Below are positions 1-9,790 of a DNA stretch of 24,860 nt, in pieces; position 1 is the first letter of the stretch, and each line of letters starts with the position of its first letter. Source of the DNA: Asterionellopsis glacialis (Eukaryota; Bacillariophyta; Plagiogrammaphyceae; Rhaphoneidales; Asterionellopsidaceae); the NCBI GenBank assembly GCA_014885115.2, contig WKLE02003260.1, forward strand, positions 1-24,860, written 5' to 3'. Below the pieces are notes generated by a model. It was not told where the DNA came from. It saw nothing but the letters and a program-made list of their open reading frames with translations, and searched no databases. The position numbers and the translations under genes are program-made.

Positions 1-2105
1 CAGATTTCATTCGTCAGTGACCAGAAAGTCCTTTCTGATGGGGTGATTTTACAATGAAGTATCCCAAATATCCATGGTATGAATAAGTAGTTTGCATGGG
101 ACAGAGTTCTCTTCTCTAGTACCAAAAAAAATTTCCTCTGGTGCTGCAAAAAAATTATACACCCTTTGCATAAATTGGTATACCTCATGCAATAACCAAT
201 AATTTTAAATCATTCTGCAAGTTCAATATGTGTCCTGTTTTCTACATAGAACAACATAGATAGTATTTTGGTAGATTTTGAAGCATCGTGCTTGTCCACA
301 AAAATAATGTGCTCTGCCTGTCATTGAATATGGACTACTGCCCCTATGAATTAACATACTCTGTAATATGTACTTCAGTTGACAACAAGATGTGTTTTAC
401 TTCCTTTTTTTGCTTCTCTGCATTTAAAAACTGCCTCCCAATTTTCAATACTTCTGATACAAAGAAAAAATAGTTTTCTTGAAAGTTTGAATCAACATAA
501 AATTAATGGCATTTAATTTGCTTATGGTGTTGGTTGATTTATAACAAAATAGGTCTCAATGAAAAACTCCATTTTTTACAGCATCTTTTCCTATCAATTG
601 TACACAAATATTAGATCAGCAGTGATCCAATATTATAATTGATCAGTGGTACAAATGTTGGTAGAACTGCTACAGCACCTACTAATTACTACATTATAGC
701 TTTTATAAAAATGATACCAAGTGAAAAAGAATAGGCTCAATACACAGTCTTGGTGTGGTAAAGACTTAAACACAAAGAAAACATTTGAAAACAAGGTTGA
801 TGGTGCAACACTGTGTTTCCAAGAACTTGTCTCTGTGATTCTAACTTTCACAAAAGCAACAGACAAACAATAAAACTTAGGATTTTTTGATCAAAAACAA
901 ACTACATCTCATTTTACGCACTACAACCAAATGGTCAATACTAAGTTTTCTGGTGGCACAGGTCTTGAAAGGAGGAGGTGCTGATCATTAGGTGCATCTA
1001 CCAGATGACAGCACACACCAGCCATGGTGTCGTGCCACCACAGGGACCAAAAAGACAACACACTCTTTTAATGTTCCTTGTTGTTAGAAAGTCAATACAA
1101 ATTGTCATAAAAACTAATAAGAAGCATTTAATGCTATTGTGAATAATTGAATACACACCTACTCTCTATGTAGTTATGTTTTATGATGTTTTTATATACA
1201 TTTGTTGAGACTATAGAATATATACAAATGCTAAAAAATCCTATGGACATGGTGCCTCAAAGATGCAGTACTACACTTTGCTAATTGGTTTACTACTCAA
1301 ATTGAGGAAGATGCTCTTGGTAATGTGAAAGGAATGTGCATGTACCAAAGGGGAAAGGGGAACCAATAATATTTTTGCTATGAATATGAAAGATATAAAA
1401 TAAAGGTGACATTTGAAATACAATAAAAGAGTACTAAAAATTGTTATGATGATTAGACTTCTCAACCTCCACAGAAAAATGTCAACAAGCAAGCTATTGT
1501 TGATTAGTTCTGTTGATAATAGTTTTTTGCAGCACCATTCATCCAAAAACTCTTTTGTATCAAATTCTGGATATGCCTTTTTGATTGGTACAAAAACAGT
1601 ACACTAGAAAGTCTCATGTTTGTACAATATGTAGTTAATTGTGTAAAGAAATCTTCTGAATACCAAATAGCTGAAAAAAAGGTATTGCTCCTGATAAAAA
1701 GTGCCTCTGCATAATGGGCAAGTAAGAGTAAAAGATTCATTTTGATGGCATTTGAATTATATATATGTTTCCTCTTTGATGGTATATGAAATAAATACTG
1801 TACTGCTGTTTGTAGGGTTTCCTTCTTTTTCACAAACTACTTCTACAAACAAATCTGTGAGACTTACAAGTAAGAACAGAAACTCTAGTGTAGACACAAT
1901 TTTCTTTGATGTCTGGAAGAAAAAACTGGAAGAAAAAACAACCCAAAGAGTAGATATCAAAGATAGAGAATTCCACAGAAAGAAAACTACAAAATTGAAC
2001 TATTTTAGTTAATAACTTGCTTTTGTTTTGGTGATACAACAAAGAGAAAAATATGACATACATTAGCAGCAATGGATGTATTGCAAATTATTCTTTGCAT
2101 AATGA
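1..2105. other. AT-rich intergenic region without a convincing gene
   Basis: This stretch is AT-rich, with many A and T runs. Its open frames are short (110 codons at most), low in complexity and contain no recognisable domain. They look like chance frames. The last few hundred bases are probably the 3' flank of the lipase gene that ends at 2106. A small imperfect inverted repeat lies at about 593-655. I saw no tRNA, no long terminal repeat and no transposase fragment. Confidence 0.6.
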
Positions 2106-3134
2106 TCATGATATTGTTTCAAAGGTATCAGTGAAATTGGAGGATGGATCCTGAACAGCAGCTTCTAACCATGGTAAGACATTGCCCATAAGGTGGTCTT
2201 GAATAAGTACTTCATAAGTATCAACGCGCATAAGTGCAATACTGAAATCATTGACACCCTTGTATCCCTGACTGTTGTGCCCTATTTGTCTGTAATATGC
2301 TTTTACCTTTCCGTCTTCATGATTCCACAGCAAATGACCCGCATGTGTATACTCATCATACGGAATTCTTGGTACCACATCGGCCTTGTTGACAAGACGC
2401 CACATGTTTAAATTACGAATTTGTTCTGTAAATAATTTGAACCCTCTATTTCCACAACGAGGAGCACCAAACGTAGTAAGGTAGACTTGGTTCAAAGGAT
2501 TGGAAAAGGCATAATAGGACGAAAAAAGCTGAGCGTTCGCACCACCCAAAGAGTGCCCTGTCACGTGGAGTTTTGTTTGGTTTTCAGTAATGAAAGGTTT
2601 GATGAGGTCAACAACCCCATCGTAAACTTTAAAAACACCAGAAAAACCGCGATGTATGTTCACTGGGACTTCTTCAATGTCGTCGGTACCTTTAGTTGAG
2701 GGTTGGTACATGGGATAATCAAACGCGAAATAATCTGGCTTTCCATAAGGAACTTGAACTTGATCAACGTTGACTACCCAATCTGCAGTTTCTTCACTTC
2801 CGCGAAATGCTACAATAACTTCTCCCGGAGGAACATGAAAAGCTTCATTATCCGAAGTGTCACCACTTGGAGGCGTAGATTTTTTCACTACCACTAAGAC
2901 TTCCGTACTTTCGTTATCGATCCATCCTATGGTGCGATAGTGTTCCTCTGGGATAATGCTGTTTAAATTATCAGTGCCGTTTATGTAATACACAAGCCGG
3001 GACAATTCTCCCATTTCATACGCCCGTTCGGGGGTTATAAAGTCATCGCGAACATCTTTAACGTCTGGGTTGGAGCAACTGCACGGAAAGACAAGAGTGG
3101 CGAATACACACCCAAGGACATATCTTCCTCTCAT
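2106..3134 (-). CDS. Secreted class 3 (fungal-type) lipase
   Basis: This 342-residue protein is a predicted triacylglycerol or phospholipid hydrolase of the class 3 alpha/beta-hydrolase family. The nucleophile elbow GHSLGG lies at residues 193-198, which makes Ser195 the catalytic serine. Asp252 in NKADVVPRIP and His314 in DHLMGNVLPW fit the rest of the triad. The VAFRGSE segment (108-114) is the usual oxyanion-region strand, and TFGAPRCGN (221-229) is another family signature. The first 20 or so residues form a hydrophobic signal peptide ending near Cys-Ser-Cys-Ser, so the enzyme probably enters the secretory pathway. NGT, NES, NQT and NFT sequons are present. The ATG at 3134 gives the full signal peptide. 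It is transcribed divergently from the gene at 3890. The family is clear; the substrate is not. Confidence 0.88.
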   Translation of the reverse strand: MRGRYVLGCVFATLVFPCSCSNPDVKDVRDDFITPERAYEMGELSRLVYYINGTDNLNSIIPEEHYRTIGWIDNESTEVLVVVKKSTPPSGDTSDNEAFHVPPGEVIVAFRGSEETADWVVNVDQVQVPYGKPDYFAFDYPMYQPSTKGTDDIEEVPVNIHRGFSGVFKVYDGVVDLIKPFITENQTKLHVTGHSLGGANAQLFSSYYAFSNPLNQVYLTTFGAPRCGNRGFKLFTEQIRNLNMWRLVNKADVVPRIPYDEYTHAGHLLWNHEDGKVKAYYRQIGHNSQGYKGVNDFSIALMRVDTYEVLIQDHLMGNVLPWLEAAVQDPSSNFTDTFETIS

Positions 3135-3889
3135 GGTTTACTAAATGATGATTTTCCTGTTCTTCTAATCCCTGGTGCAGAGAGGTCACGGACAGATGCA
3201 GAGTAAAATATTGATTTCGCACGGGTAAGATCTGGATTCGTCGTCTATTTATTGATTTTATGAATCAGCGTCGACGCTGTAAGTTGTATCAATAACAATG
3301 GCAATGGCAACTTGGCTCGGTTGATTACGGTACGATGATCAATATAAATATTAATATTCACCGCCTCTACCTTACAACAAAGTCTAGGACCTAGTTCAAA
3401 GATGGCCTACGTACAGTAGTATGGGACTAGAGGTCATAGCCAATCATTGTTGTAGAATGATCCGTGACAAAATCATAAATAATGTAGATTCAGGACTTAA
3501 TTGGTACAATTTTATTTTTTATAATAGGTATGAGACTACCAGTGAATCGTACCGCGTGCTACTACTAGCATTGTTCTAGTCATTACCATATAAATGATAA
3601 TTGTAGGTCCTTTATACTATTTCTACCCTTCTACTGTAATTCTACTAGTAAGAACCTACTAGTAAGATAGGAAATACAATAAATACCAGGTAGACTGTTA
3701 TTGTAGTTTTCGGTATAGGAGCTTTGCTCCTCACTCGGGATTCTCTTTCATTCCTCTTTTAAAAGGCCCCTACATATATAATTCAAACCCTACATACGGT
3801 ACCTGTACCCAGGTACACACTCTCGTACCACTACGACCCTTTCTAGATTTCTAGATATTTTCTCTTCGACATAATCGAAGCGATCCACC
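3135..3889. promoter_or_regulatory. Divergent intergenic region, lipase / EF-hand membrane protein
   Basis: This 755-base spacer lies between two genes that start away from each other, so it should hold both promoters. It contains no open frame worth calling. It is rich in ACTAG/CTAGT words and has a 12-base direct repeat (ctactagtaaga) at 3642-3653 and 3656-3667. A small hairpin with 6-base arms (aggagc/gctcct) sits at about 3717-3731. A GGTAC-rich cluster lies at 3797-3815, about 75-90 bases before the ATG at 3890. Confidence 0.55.
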
Positions 3890-6880
3890 ATGTCAAGCTT
3901 GGTCTTCCAACGACCTGCGAATGGTGCAGTCCGTGATGTCAAGGAGTTAGAATACATCTCTGCGTTACATCAAGCTAATGGTCTTAGAAGCGATGGAACA
4001 GTATCGTCGGATTGCATTCGCGCCACATTGTTGAGTCGACATAGTGTTTCAATTCCAGTAGAACACATTGAATCATCCATCATTAGTGATTTAGCGGGTG
4101 ATCCTCGTGGTTCCTACCTAACCGAAAAGTTCTTGGACATTCCTCAATTGACTGCATTATTGATTTTGCCAAATCTAGCCAGAGTTGCCTCCTCCCCCAA
4201 AGATGGGGCAAATCACGAGCTAGAGAAAGAGAAAATCTTTGGACACGTTCTTCGCATTATTCTAGATGACATCGGTCACACAGGTCAGAAGGACGACGAC
4301 TTGGCCACGGACGAGATTTTTCTAACAAAGGAAGTGCTACGTAAGATATTCTCAGTCTACGGTGAGGATAAAGTGTGTGAAATCTTACTTGAAAGAATGA
4401 TGGAACATGTCGGGGGTGATGATTTTGATCCTAATAGTGATGGTGTCGTTCTGAATAAAGAATCCTTCATGCGAGCATTGACAAGTGATCTGGGAGCCTA
4501 CAACAGTGAATGGGAGACTACAAGAAGCACGCACTTTTCCGATTTTTTGACTTTGGTAGATGGTGGAATAGACGAGATGGAAAGGGTCAGCAAGGAGAGA
4601 AAATCAATCAAGAATAAGACCCCCGATCTCATGTCGGCTCAAGATGAAGAGACGCCTAAAACCGAGCTTTCAAAACCGAGATTAGAACACATTACTTTTG
4701 TGGACGCCAAATCCACCATTGATTTTACCATCGACAACATCAAATCCCAGATTTTCTTTGTTTTGCTCTTCCTTTCTTTAATCTTAAGTTATCTTGCTTA
4801 CTTTTCGGCAGGTGGAATTATCAATGAAAAGGTTGACTGTGATGGAAAGTTTGGATGTGAAGTCGGAAAGAGTATTGCAAATTGGTTAACCATTGCTCTC
4901 ACTCTCGGGGTTATTGGTGGAATTTACATGATGCTTGCCTCCGCTGGAAATGGTGCCCAGAGGGATTGTGGAATTTTGGCGAGTATTTTGGGGATGTCTG
5001 CTGTTTATTTCGGCACCATCCATCCATTTTATTCCACTCTTCCTATAATTGCGACGCGAACAGACAGTGAAGGGCTCAGATGGGCGCCATACCTCTGCGT
5101 CATCGTTGGAGGGTTTCTTTTGCTACAACAATTTGCATCGCTACTGCAGCATTTTCTGAATGACCGCGTGGACTTTGGTTTCCTCAGTAGGAAATCTATC
5201 ATTAGCGTAAAGGAACTACACACAAAGGAGGCCGCAGCTTATAAGGCAGATGGTCTTCTAAACCATGCCTTACAACACCATGATTGTCCGTCACTATCAT
5301 CGTCGAAAGATGGTCCAACTAGTGAATCTACAGGATTTAAAACTGCACGAAACGTCGCCCTGTTAAATTACGAGGAGAAACTAAATGACATGGAAACCGT
5401 TGGAGGCTTTTGGTGGACATGGAAAAAGTATCTTGGACAAGAACTCTGTAGCAATGAAGGAGTATGGCTTGGTGCGCGCTTGATTGCATGTCAATATGCA
5501 CAAATAATTGCTTTATTTGGCTTCTTTTTTTTTCTCGCTACTGGCCTAAGCTACATTCATAGCGAATTTGGAGAAACACAAGCCAGTAGCTATACAGCAA
5601 CTTTGCAATTGGAATTGGAAGGAGGTGTTCGATCTATGTACTTCAATGCAAGTGGATCCTTCATCTACAGTGCAAGTGAAGTAGACGATTCATTTTTGTC
5701 ATCAAACAACTTAGTCTTTGGATACAATTTTGAACAGGATATGGGATTGTACAAGGAAACAGCGAAGGAAAGAGTAGTACGCCGTGTTATTGGTGCACTT
5801 ACAGCTGGTAGAGAGGCTTCAGCTCTCCTATCTTTCGATGCCACTGAAGACATTATTGATAAAATGGCATCTGCTATTGAAAGTACAACTGGAATCCCAT
5901 TGGAACGTACGATTGAATACGTAAATGTCTATGCAGCATACGAGGGTGGGATGTCATCCTTTGTATACGAAGAAACAAAGAAGCTAGTGAAAGAAGAAGA
6001 GTTAAAATCTGCCCTTATTTTTGGTTGGGTATGCGCAATCATTGCATTGCTTTCTATTATACTGTCATTTATTCCTCGGTACGTGTCACAGGCACTTATC
6101 TTCCGTAGTGGCGTCGGTATTAGTCCGCTGATTGACCCAATGTTTGCAAATTTCAAGCAATATCCTTGGACTGCATGCACATTATTTGGTGAATCTTTTT
6201 GGGGATTCCTTATTGCCGGCATGCTTGTTTGGTTCCTTTTTGCAGGTACTTTGTTTCTGTTTATTTGGAGCGAAACCTCCTCGTACGCGCTTAGATTTAT
6301 CGCTTTATGGATTGGCATATTTGTATCTTGGATTGTCAAGACAGGCATACTCAGTCTGGCTCAGAAAAGGACTTACTCCGGCCTTTATCGAGTAAATCCT
6401 GCACGTGGTAACATAATTACCGTGGTGATGGAGACCTGGAACGTCGGAATCACACTTGGTTTTGTTTCTGCTCGTGCAGTCAAGATGATTCTAATGACTT
6501 TTGTTTACATCGGTCGTTTAGACACATACTTCGTAGCTCCTCACGTAACATTTTTTGGACTTGGAATTGATGAGGACTACCAGGCCTTTAATGTGGACCT
6601 TCTCTTACACGAGTGTCATCGTCATCCCTACTTGGAACGACTGAGTCTTCTATACCTAATAAAAGTACACGAAGGTGACACATTTGCCAAACGACAGGGA
6701 TCATGTTGGCGTCTTCTGTTTGTGTTGGCTTTGATGCCGTGGTTACGGAGATATCGATCAAAAGAAATGCAACGGGCAGGAGGAGACTTCGAACGGGAGG
6801 AAAACAAGAGAGCATTAGATCAAAAAGAAAATGCTCTTTCGGACGTTTTTGAAGAAAATGAACGTGACAAATCAGATTAA
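3890..6880 (+). CDS. EF-hand multi-pass membrane protein with STRA6-like C-terminus
   Basis: This is a 996-residue membrane protein. Residues 1-280 are soluble and contain one canonical EF-hand loop at 180-191 (D180, N182, D184, G185, V187, E191). A degenerate helix-loop-helix may precede it near residues 60-100. About nine hydrophobic spans follow, near 286-308, 329-353, 360-378, 400-422, 535-556, 708-728, 769-793, 803-823 and 852-875. A polar loop of about 150 residues separates spans five and six. After the last span, YIGRLDTYFVAP, then a D-Y-x-x-F and HRHPYLERLSLLYL stretch, resembles in order and spacing the C-terminal half of STRA6-type vitamin A/retinol-binding-protein receptors. I recall that resemblance; I did not compute it. 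A plausible role is a calcium-responsive transporter or receptor. The start ATG lies in a good context (ccaccATG). No intron is needed. The substrate is unknown. Confidence 0.75.
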   Translation: MSSLVFQRPANGAVRDVKELEYISALHQANGLRSDGTVSSDCIRATLLSRHSVSIPVEHIESSIISDLAGDPRGSYLTEKFLDIPQLTALLILPNLARVASSPKDGANHELEKEKIFGHVLRIILDDIGHTGQKDDDLATDEIFLTKEVLRKIFSVYGEDKVCEILLERMMEHVGGDDFDPNSDGVVLNKESFMRALTSDLGAYNSEWETTRSTHFSDFLTLVDGGIDEMERVSKERKSIKNKTPDLMSAQDEETPKTELSKPRLEHITFVDAKSTIDFTIDNIKSQIFFVLLFLSLILSYLAYFSAGGIINEKVDCDGKFGCEVGKSIANWLTIALTLGVIGGIYMMLASAGNGAQRDCGILASILGMSAVYFGTIHPFYSTLPIIATRTDSEGLRWAPYLCVIVGGFLLLQQFASLLQHFLNDRVDFGFLSRKSIISVKELHTKEAAAYKADGLLNHALQHHDCPSLSSSKDGPTSESTGFKTARNVALLNYEEKLNDMETVGGFWWTWKKYLGQELCSNEGVWLGARLIACQYAQIIALFGFFFFLATGLSYIHSEFGETQASSYTATLQLELEGGVRSMYFNASGSFIYSASEVDDSFLSSNNLVFGYNFEQDMGLYKETAKERVVRRVIGALTAGREASALLSFDATEDIIDKMASAIESTTGIPLERTIEYVNVYAAYEGGMSSFVYEETKKLVKEEELKSALIFGWVCAIIALLSIILSFIPRYVSQALIFRSGVGISPLIDPMFANFKQYPWTACTLFGESFWGFLIAGMLVWFLFAGTLFLFIWSETSSYALRFIALWIGIFVSWIVKTGILSLAQKRTYSGLYRVNPARGNIITVVMETWNVGITLGFVSARAVKMILMTFVYIGRLDTYFVAPHVTFFGLGIDEDYQAFNVDLLLHECHRHPYLERLSLLYLIKVHEGDTFAKRQGSCWRLLFVLALMPWLRRYRSKEMQRAGGDFEREENKRALDQKENALSDVFEENERDKSD

Positions 6881-7641
6881 AGAAATCCACTGAGAAGGCT
6901 GCAGGTCATGGTAGAGAAATTTCTATAGTAAATTCAGTTTCTTTAACAGGATGAATTGGGTTGCTACGAAGAAGTAACTTTATTATACAAACACAGCATG
7001 TCTGCATAGCCATACAATCATCTAGAAATTTGGATGATATTTTGAAGTACCTTGTAGAGCTATACAATCATTGAAATTGGAATGATATTAGGTGCGGTGC
7101 TTCTATATTTTTATTTTGTCAAAATTGGCATGATTAGAAATCTATTTAGTTTAAATGTAAAAATAAGGTTAATATTTGGAGCTTTAACTTAGTTTCTAAA
7201 AATATTTGCATTGTGATTTTGAAATTTCAATTATGGTTCACTTTGTACAGCATATGTTAATGATTGGTATGATACCAAATAGATTTTGATTAGAGCTTTT
7301 TTCAGCTTCTCATAGAATACATATTTATATCCGGCGGCGGAGAAAAATGACGGCCTTTTATTTCAACCAAAGCCACTCTTGCCGTCTGTGAAGGCATGCA
7401 ATATCTGGCGCTGAGATACAAACGAGCTCTGATTATTTTATTGCGGACCAAGTTGTCATTAAATTGATGCACGATGTGTGGCATCGAACTTACAAGAAAT
7501 GATTTTACGAGATGTTGTTGTTGTTGTTGTTGTTGTTATGATGCATTCATGCAGAAAAGCCACGATTTCTGCAATGAACTTTGTCGATCACCACCCAGAT
7601 ACCTTTTACCTCGAGTTGGAAACAAAATGCAGATTGAAATC
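6881..7641. other. Convergent intergenic region with diverged short repeats and a GTT microsatellite
   Basis: This is the space between the 3' ends of the 3890-6880 gene and the GDSL gene. It is AT-rich and has no supported gene. Two diverged copies of a sequence of about 33 bases occur at 7008-7041 and 7058-7089. The core word TTGG(N)ATGAT recurs at 7030, 7077, 7125 and 7264. A (TTG)n run lies at about 7514-7538, just beyond the stop codon of the GDSL gene on the other strand. Confidence 0.55.
7514..7538. repeat. TTG/GTT trinucleotide microsatellite
   Basis: About eight tandem TTG triplets occur here, or CAA read on the minus strand. The run is outside supported coding sequence, in the probable 3' UTR of the minus-strand GDSL hydrolase. 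Its length is likely to vary between strains. Confidence 0.8.
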
Positions 7642-9009
7642 TCAATCATTTCCAGATGTTTCTATGGAGCTTGAAAAATCAAGAAATGTATTTGAATTTA
7701 CTTCCCGAAAAGATTCATCCAGATTAGAAGTAATGGCATACCCAGTTAATCTGAAGGGATGAAGTTCTCCTTTGTACTCAATGCGTTTCCCGCTGTCTAT
7801 ATTTTCGAATTGTAAGGTGACTTTTTCCCTAGGAGGAATGATTGCTACAGGCGTTGTTTGCACAATATGAACAAAATGGCCATCTTGTACATAGGAAGTT
7901 GGGTCGATATCAATAGATTTCAGGCCTGGCTTATTGAAAGAGACACGAGTTTTTGGATAAATGCTAGGCGGAGGACCGCTAACCATGTACGATAGATGCA
8001 ACTGGCGAGGCTCATCAAAGGGATTTGTGATTTCAAGAGAGCTATTACGGACCATCATTTCTAGACTCCATTTCGGGCCTGTTTTTGAGTTGGCAAATGC
8101 TTTCATCTCGCCCTCATATGGTAAACTACATTCTCCTGTAGCAAACCATGATGCACAGATATCACCGTGCCTCCACGGCTCCACGTGGTCGTGCCTTGTG
8201 ACACCATGTTCCTTCAAAATTTCATGAATACCTCTCGCAACCATTGCATGTCCCTCAGCCGATAGGTGATGCCAATCATCAGGATTAAACCATCGAGCAG
8301 CTTCAATAACAGCTTTGCGAGGATCAGCCCTCGGCATGGGCAACTGGTATAAGAGCCCCCCAACAGCATGTATGGCTTGATTCATAACATCTTGGGATTC
8401 TTGGAAAGGTGCTAACGCCCACTCGTTTCTTGGCGTTTCCATAAGTTTTTTGTATAACTTATCATCCCATAACGAACCCTCGCCGCCAACACCATTAGCT
8501 ATAGCCCAATCATGCATAAAAATGAACGACCCTTCTACCTCTTTGTAAAACATTGCTGGATACCACAACTGTAGGAAGATAATTGTAGCTTTCGGAAAAC
8601 GTTGCCTCAAACGTTGCGCCAATAATAGCAAACCCTCTTCAGCTCGCATGAAATATTCCAGTACAATGACATCGTAAAATCGAGTGTCGCCAACCATTGA
8701 TTGTGTACAAAGAGATGCTAGATTTGGTCCGTGCGCACGAAGTGCTAAATTCGTCACGTCATTTGAAAGGATGTAGGGAAATGCATCTTTCGGAGTTCCA
8801 TCGGGAATGTGAGCACCCCACGTGATGGACGACCCGAATGTTAAGAATCGCAAATCATTTTTATTTCGTATTGATTTTGGATCAAATAATAGCCGGCGGC
8901 TAGCTTGTTTCAAAGTATGATGCGAAGAAAAAGCTAGAAGGATGAATGCTACCAACAAGGCGACTGAAATAGAAATTCCAACCGACGATCTAGTGTCTTT
9001 CGATCTCAT
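7642..9009 (-). CDS. Membrane-anchored SGNH/GDSL-type hydrolase
   Basis: This 455-residue protein has a short basic N-terminus and one hydrophobic span at about 12-28, which suggests a type II signal anchor or uncleaved signal. The SGNH core starts at FLTFGSSITWG, where Ser61 takes the place of the GDSL serine; the usual Asp before it is Ser here. The block V motif is DDWHHLSAEGH, giving the catalytic D245-x-x-H248 pair. The central strand YDVIVLEYFM should be block III. About 170 further residues form a strand-rich C-terminal region of unknown role. The family includes esterases, lipases and carbohydrate acetyl-esterases, and the layout suits a Golgi or secretory enzyme acting on acylated glycans. 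That role is inference. The first ATG in frame is at 9009, and the reading frame upstream of it has no other ATG. Confidence 0.8.
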   Translation of the reverse strand: MRSKDTRSSVGISISVALLVAFILLAFSSHHTLKQASRRLLFDPKSIRNKNDLRFLTFGSSITWGAHIPDGTPKDAFPYILSNDVTNLALRAHGPNLASLCTQSMVGDTRFYDVIVLEYFMRAEEGLLLLAQRLRQRFPKATIIFLQLWYPAMFYKEVEGSFIFMHDWAIANGVGGEGSLWDDKLYKKLMETPRNEWALAPFQESQDVMNQAIHAVGGLLYQLPMPRADPRKAVIEAARWFNPDDWHHLSAEGHAMVARGIHEILKEHGVTRHDHVEPWRHGDICASWFATGECSLPYEGEMKAFANSKTGPKWSLEMMVRNSSLEITNPFDEPRQLHLSYMVSGPPPSIYPKTRVSFNKPGLKSIDIDPTSYVQDGHFVHIVQTTPVAIIPPREKVTLQFENIDSGKRIEYKGELHPFRLTGYAITSNLDESFREVNSNTFLDFSSSIETSGND

Positions 9010-9476
9010 GATACGGTCATGCAAAGAATGCTAGACTACTCGGTGTTGTCGCTTTTCAGCATTCACTTAGTCTTCTACGAGAATGCAGAGAAATGATAAC
9101 TACTCGAGTCCTACTTCTATGAAACCAAGCCAAGAAACACGTACCAGGTACCAGGTATTTGATATTGTACGGTACCTGGTACCAGGTACGAGTAGACAAG
9201 CCTTTCCAGAGAGATGAAGAATGTTCAAAGTGAGGTGTCTTTTGGCATTTCGGCAGTCATAATTCATCGATTACCACTCATCTTTGTGTGTGAGATGAGA
9301 GAAGCGCCGTAGTTCGCTCTCGTGCTTTCTGAAATGACCGCTTGTGTTATGCCCTACATTAGCAGATATACTATTTTTTGATAGTAAATAAATGAAAATG
9401 TCCAAAACGAGCTCCTGATACCATACAAATACCCAAAAATTTTGGCTTTCTCTCAACAGCGCAAAGGCAGCGCGTT
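9010..9476. promoter_or_regulatory. Upstream region of the GDSL gene with a GGTACC inverted repeat
   Basis: This 467-base spacer carries the minus-strand promoter of the hydrolase and ends at the tRNA gene. It contains no supported coding sequence. The striking element is a large GGTAC-type inverted repeat at 9140-9190, listed separately. Confidence 0.5.
9140..9190. repeat. Inverted repeat built from GGTACC/CAGGTAC units
   Basis: Two 18-base arms, 9140-9157 and 9173-9190, are reverse complements with one mismatch and are separated by a 15-base loop. Each arm is itself made of overlapping gtaccaggtacc units. It lies 131-181 bases upstream of the hydrolase ATG. As DNA or RNA it could fold into a stable stem. 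It may be a 5' UTR hairpin or a clustered factor-binding site. Confidence 0.75.
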
Positions 9477-9557
9477 GACACCGTGGCCGAGTGGTTAAGG
9501 CGATTGACTTGAAATCAATTGGAGTAATCCGCGTAGGTTCGAACCCTGCCGGTGTCG
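9477..9557 (+). tRNA. tRNA-Ser(UGA)
   Basis: This 81-base gene folds as a class II tRNA. The acceptor arm pairs GACACCG (9477-9483) with CGGTGTC (9550-9556), and the discriminator is G9557, as expected for serine. The anticodon stem ATTGA/TCAAT encloses the loop CTTGAAA (9508-9514), so the anticodon is TGA at 9510-9512. The long variable arm (ggagtaatcc region) is typical of serine tRNA. The T arm contains GGTTCGAACCC, which also serves as the B box, and TGGCCGAGTGG near the 5' end is the A box. No intron is present, and CCA is not encoded. It reads serine UCA codons, with others by wobble. Confidence 0.96.
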
Positions 9558-9565
9558 ATTAATTC

Positions 9566-9569
9566 TTTT
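9566..9569 (+). terminator. Pol III terminator of tRNA-Ser
   Basis: A TTTT run begins eight bases after the discriminator base. A short T run directly downstream is the normal RNA polymerase III stop signal. Confidence 0.7.
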
Positions 9570-9790
9570 GTCGCAATCGACAATTTTTATCGCTACGCGC
9601 AGATAGGACTAGAGATCGTACGCACCACCTTGCTTGACAGAACCGGTCGCAAAGAACGCTACTCTAACATTCAAACATGACGACAAGACATCAACTGAAG
9701 GCGTAGTCCAATTAGTGCCTATGATAGAGATTTTTTACTCAAGAACCTGTAATATCTTCTGAAACCGTCATACCAAACCCTTCCAATACT

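Noticed and set aside
1504..2012. Frames of 86-109 codons on both strands near the lipase 3' end
   Set aside because: AT-driven composition, no domain, poor start context, and they overlap each other on opposite strands.
7478..7762. Plus-strand frame with a Val or Cys run across the GTT microsatellite
   Set aside because: The run is only the translated trinucleotide repeat, and the frame then reads antisense into the GDSL hydrolase.
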